A stretch of 64,000 nt of DNA, taken from positions 8,938,501 to 9,002,500 of the forward strand of contig NZ_CP147913.1 of the NCBI RefSeq assembly GCF_037414475.1, given 5' to 3'. Under the pieces are notes generated by a model. The model was not told the origin of the DNA, did no database searches, and saw nothing but the letters and a program-made list of their open reading frames with translations. This stretch comes from Myxococcus stipitatus (GTDB lineage: Bacteria; Myxococcota; Myxococcia; Myxococcales; Myxococcaceae). Below, piece by piece: positions 61,821 to 64,000 of the stretch (the stretch's first letter is position 1; each line of letters begins with the position of its first letter). The position numbers and the translations under genes were made by a program.

Positions 61821-62423
61821 GTGAACAAGTCCCGACTGGTTGCCGCGCTCGCCTTGCTGTCGACTCCCGCCTTCGCGGGCACGCCGCCCGAAGGCGTGGA
61901 GTTCCAGCCGCGCCGAGGCTTCTATACCGACACCAACATCGGCGTGTTCTTCACGGTGGGCGGGCAGAACTCCTACTCGAACGCGCAGACGTATCTGCAA
62001 CTGGGTCTCGGTTATGACCTGACGGAGCGCATCTCGCTGGGGGCGCACTTCGGCATGGGCGCCTCCGCGCAGAACTGCTTCGCGGGCTATCTGCCGGGCT
62101 CGGAGACGTGTGCGCTGTCCGACAACTTCACCATGCAGTTCCTGGATGCGACGGCGTCGTACCACCTGAAGTTGATGGACCGCGTGTATCTGACGCCCAA
62201 GCTGGTGGCGGGCTACACGCGGCTGGACCCGGCGCCGGTGGACCCCGACAAGGGTGACCCGGGCCGGGCCGTCAGCGCCCCCAACGCGGGGGTGGGCGTG
62301 GGCTTCGAGTACTCCACGGGCATGGACCACTTCTCCGTGGGCGCGGACGTGCTGGCCCGCTTCGTCATCGGCCCCGACATCACCTCCTTCGCCATCTTCC
62401 CGAAGGTGAAGTACACGTTCTGA
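61821..62423 (+). CDS. gltH: Gliding-motility outer-membrane barrel GltH (CglE)
   Basis: This 200-residue exported protein starts at GTG 61821 after GGGAGGT, giving the signal peptide VNKSRLVAALALLSTPAFAG. The mature part is a small beta-barrel: FYTDTNIGVFFTVGGQNSYS, YLQLGLGYDLTERISLGAHF, YHLKLMDRVYLTPKLVAGYT and a final SFAIFPKVKYTF with terminal Phe. The NCFAG and TCALS cysteines probably form an external-loop disulfide. Place and type agree with GltH (CglE), the third barrel of the gliding machine. gltI and gltJ, which follow in M. xanthus as I recall, are absent; an SDR gene faces it instead. Confidence 0.78.
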   Translation: MNKSRLVAALALLSTPAFAGTPPEGVEFQPRRGFYTDTNIGVFFTVGGQNSYSNAQTYLQLGLGYDLTERISLGAHFGMGASAQNCFAGYLPGSETCALSDNFTMQFLDATASYHLKLMDRVYLTPKLVAGYTRLDPAPVDPDKGDPGRAVSAPNAGVGVGFEYSTGMDHFSVGADVLARFVIGPDITSFAIFPKVKYTF

Positions 62424-62444
62424 GCGGGGCCGCGACGTGGACCC

Positions 62445-63206
62445 TCAGGCTCCCGCGAGCCTGCCTCCGTCGATGGCCAGCGTCGTGCCCGTGACGAACG
62501 ACGCCGCGTCCGAGCACAGCCAGGCCACCGTCCGGGCGACCTCCTCCGCTGTGCCGATGCGGCCCATGGGCACGGCGCGGACGATGGGGGCCCGGCGCTC
62601 TTCCGGGAGCTGTTGGAGGCGCCCGGTGAGGATGGGCCCTGGCGCCACGACGTTGAGGCGGATGCCCTTGTCCGCGTAGTCGAGCGCGGCGGAGCGGGTG
62701 AGGCCGATGATGGCGTGCTTGGTCGCGCTATAGGCGCCCATGCCCCGGACACCGTTGAGCCCGGCGGTGGAGGCCATGTTGACGATGGAGCCCCCGCCCG
62801 AGGCCAGCATCGCGTCGAGCTGGTGCTTCATGGCCAGGAAGAAGCCGCGCACGTTGATGCGGTAGGAGCGGTCCAGGTCCTCGACGGAGAGCTCCGCCAG
62901 GGGCGCGGGCATGTGCCCGTCCGCCGCGTTGTTGAACGCCACGTCCAGCCGGCCGAACCGCGCGACGGTGGTCTGGACGAGGGATGCGATGGAGTCCGCG
63001 TCCGCCAGGTCCGCGGGCACCGGCAGGGCCGTGCCTCCCTGGCGCCGCAGCTCCTCCGCGAGCGAGTGGAGCGCATCCTCCGAGCGCGCCGCCAGCACCA
63101 CGGTGGCGCCTTCCTCCACGAAGGTCTTCGCCGTCTGGGCGCCGATGCCACGGCTGGCGCCGATGACCAGGGCGACCTTCCCCTCCAACAGGCCCGGGCG
63201 GCTCAT
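62445..63206 (-). CDS. Short-chain dehydrogenase/reductase
   Basis: This 253-residue classical SDR has cofactor motif GASRGIG (16-22), NNAAD (92-96) and the catalytic S146, Y159 and K163 (NMASTAGL, MGAYSATKHA), with a C-terminal TGTTLAIDGG typical of FabG-like enzymes. It oxidises or reduces a hydroxyl/keto substrate with NAD(P)H; R41 after the second strand (LAARSE) favours NADP(H). The substrate is unknown. Its ATG overlaps the stop of the upstream membrane-protein gene by 4 bp, and both probably answer to the divergent MarR-type regulator. Its 3' end faces gltH. Confidence 0.9.
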   Translation of the reverse strand: MSRPGLLEGKVALVIGASRGIGAQTAKTFVEEGATVVLAARSEDALHSLAEELRRQGGTALPVPADLADADSIASLVQTTVARFGRLDVAFNNAADGHMPAPLAELSVEDLDRSYRINVRGFFLAMKHQLDAMLASGGGSIVNMASTAGLNGVRGMGAYSATKHAIIGLTRSAALDYADKGIRLNVVAPGPILTGRLQQLPEERRAPIVRAVPMGRIGTAEEVARTVAWLCSDAASFVTGTTLAIDGGRLAGA

Positions 63207-63682
63207 GACGCCGCCTCCCACTTCGAGATGGCGGTGCCCACCAGGACCCAGCCGAACGCCAACACGGCGTGGCGGCCCCAGGAGAGCTGAAGCCACTTGT
63301 GCCCTCGCGCGGCCAGCCCCGCGTCGTACGGGCCCTGCGCGGCCAGCGAGGACAGAGACATGATCTCCGGCGCGAAGTAGGCCCCCGTCGCCACCCAGAC
63401 CAGGGCGTACGCGCCCAGCGCTCCCGCGATGAGCATGCGCCGGGTGGGGGAGCGCCAGTTGAGGACCAGCGAGCTGATGAGCGTGCCGAGCACCGCCATC
63501 TGCAGCGGAATCCAGAAGGACATCGCGCTGCTGGAGCGCTCTTGAATCAAGAGGAGCGAGGTGGGCGGCGCCTTGAACCACGTGGGCATCACGAAGAGGG
63601 CTTCGTTGATGCCAGCCCCCAACATCAGTCCGAACAACAGGCTGTTGAACAGCAGGATGTAGAGCGAACGCTTCTTCATCAT
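63203..63682 (-). CDS. Four-helix membrane protein (DUF1772-like)
   Basis: This 159-residue inner-membrane protein has about four hydrophobic segments: SLYILLFNSLLFGLMLGAGI, SFWIPLQMAVLGTLISSLVL, LIAGALGAYALVWVATGAYF and a C-terminal AVLAFGWVLVGTAISKW. The pattern resembles DUF1772/anthrone-oxygenase-like proteins, whose bacterial members are mostly uncharacterised. GGAGG about 7 nt before ATG 63682 sets the start; a TTG at 63694 is in frame but weaker. It is coupled to the SDR downstream and diverges from a MarR-type gene, suggesting a small inducible detoxification or redox unit. Confidence 0.65.
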   Translation of the reverse strand: MMKKRSLYILLFNSLLFGLMLGAGINEALFVMPTWFKAPPTSLLLIQERSSSAMSFWIPLQMAVLGTLISSLVLNWRSPTRRMLIAGALGAYALVWVATGAYFAPEIMSLSSLAAQGPYDAGLAARGHKWLQLSWGRHAVLAFGWVLVGTAISKWEAAS

Positions 63683-63753
63683 GACGACCTCCAAGGGCTC
63701 GAGGGCGGCGATGGCCGCGCCTGCCCCGTTCGCCCGTCATGATTGAGAGATGG

Positions 63754-63776
63754 TTGAAGTCATTCAATGATTGAAT
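63754..63776. promoter_or_regulatory. Palindromic operator in the divergent intergenic region
   Basis: ATTCAAT-G-ATTGAAT (63762-63776) is a perfect 15-bp palindrome, overlapped by TTGAA-GTCA-TTCAA (63754-63767). The block sits in an A+T-rich island between the membrane-protein and MarR-type genes. A MarR dimer binding here would control both directions. Confidence 0.65.
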
Positions 63777-63835
63777 TGGTTAAATTATGTGAAGGGGGCC
63801 TCGCAATCGAGCCTCTCGCGAGGCAGATTGGCCCC

Positions 63836-64000
63836 ATGCCTGGGACGGGTCCGAGAGGGAAAGAAGCGCTGGCGGCGGAGGCGTGGCGCCGCTGCTTCCA
63901 CTTCTTCATGCGAACGCGAGGGCAGAGGGACCGGGTCCTGGAGCGCCTGGACCTCACGCCCAATGACGCGCGTGCGCTCGCCAGCCTCGAGCAGGGGGAG
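63836..64000 (+). CDS. MarR-family transcriptional regulator, N-terminal part (runs off window)
   Basis: The 55 codons visible begin MPGTGPRGKEALAAEAWRRC, then FHFFMRTRGQRDRVLERLDL and TPNDARALASLEQGE. This follows the MarR opening: a dimerisation helix, then the L-TPxxARAL-xxL segment that starts the winged-helix domain. The rest lies beyond the window edge, so ligand pocket and recognition helix cannot be judged. It diverges from the SDR/membrane pair over an A+T-rich region with a perfect palindrome, the usual MarR arrangement of autoregulation plus repression of the divergent operon. Start ATG 63836 has no strong Shine-Dalgarno. Confidence 0.7.
   Translation, partial: MPGTGPRGKEALAAEAWRRCFHFFMRTRGQRDRVLERLDLTPNDARALASLEQGE

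Noticed and set aside
1..64000. tRNA/rRNA genes, CRISPR arrays, insertion sequences, prophage or integrase genes
   Set aside because: I found no cloverleaf with a GTTCGA-type T-loop, no regularly spaced repeats, no transposase or integrase motifs and no flanking direct repeats.

Overview
The window is a high-GC (roughly 70%), densely coded bacterial chromosome segment with strong G/C bias at third codon positions. It looks like a myxobacterium of the Cystobacterineae (Myxococcus, Corallococcus, Archangium or a relative). The reasons are an adventurous-gliding (glt/agl) locus, many lipoproteins, an FHA-linked enhancer-binding-protein relative, a PEGA-tailed Ser/Thr kinase, a membrane histidine kinase and several myxobacterial-type hypothetical genes. 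I saw no tRNA, rRNA, CRISPR array, insertion sequence or phage module. The only broken gene I can support is an FG-GAP/VCBS remnant near 12 kb.

Layout. 0-9.8 kb: a cut-off lipoprotein gene with a plsC-like acyltransferase, deoxynucleoside kinase coupled to a DUF2314-type protein, a degenerate FHA/AAA/Fis regulator, an EamA exporter, psuG, msrC, a Sir2 deacylase and a Ser/Thr kinase. 9.8-20.1 kb: an ABC-F ATPase, the pseudogene, a large histidine kinase, a Slt70-like transglycosylase, a VOC protein, an alpha/beta hydrolase and mltG. 20.2-28.5 kb: two large surface lipoproteins (DNRLRE repeats; cysteine-rich repeats) flank a beta-helix-like protein, a GNAT enzyme and a selA-HNH pair. 28.5-32.5 kb: one compact same-strand run of a MinD-like ATPase, a J-like/RodZ-HTH protein, a small helical protein and rluD. 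32.5-39.7 kb: a degenerate HD-GYP protein with a HEAT-like partner sharing its N-terminal module, a Bor-like lipoprotein, an OPT transporter and an RpoH-type sigma factor. 40.2-49 kb: a translationally coupled moxR-DUF58-transglutaminase operon, a STAS protein, a lytic transglycosylase, a small membrane protein/zinc-ribbon pair, a HupE-like protein and two helical hypotheticals.

49.1-62.4 kb: a free-standing ribosomal protein L3 gene with its own promoter and terminators is followed by eight gliding-motility genes that I read as gltB-gltA-gltC-gltD-gltE-gltF-gltG-gltH: three outer-membrane barrels, three TPR proteins, a small periplasmic protein and an FHA/TM/TonB-like inner-membrane protein. 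Together they would form the envelope-spanning part of the focal-adhesion gliding machine. As I recall, M. xanthus carries gltA-C and gltD-J at two separate loci, so the joined arrangement here is the most notable feature.

62.4-64 kb: an SDR-membrane protein pair diverges from a cut-off MarR-type regulator across a short A+T-rich island holding a perfect palindrome, probably the operator.

Several convergent gene pairs are separated by perfect GC-rich stem-loops that probably act as bidirectional terminators.
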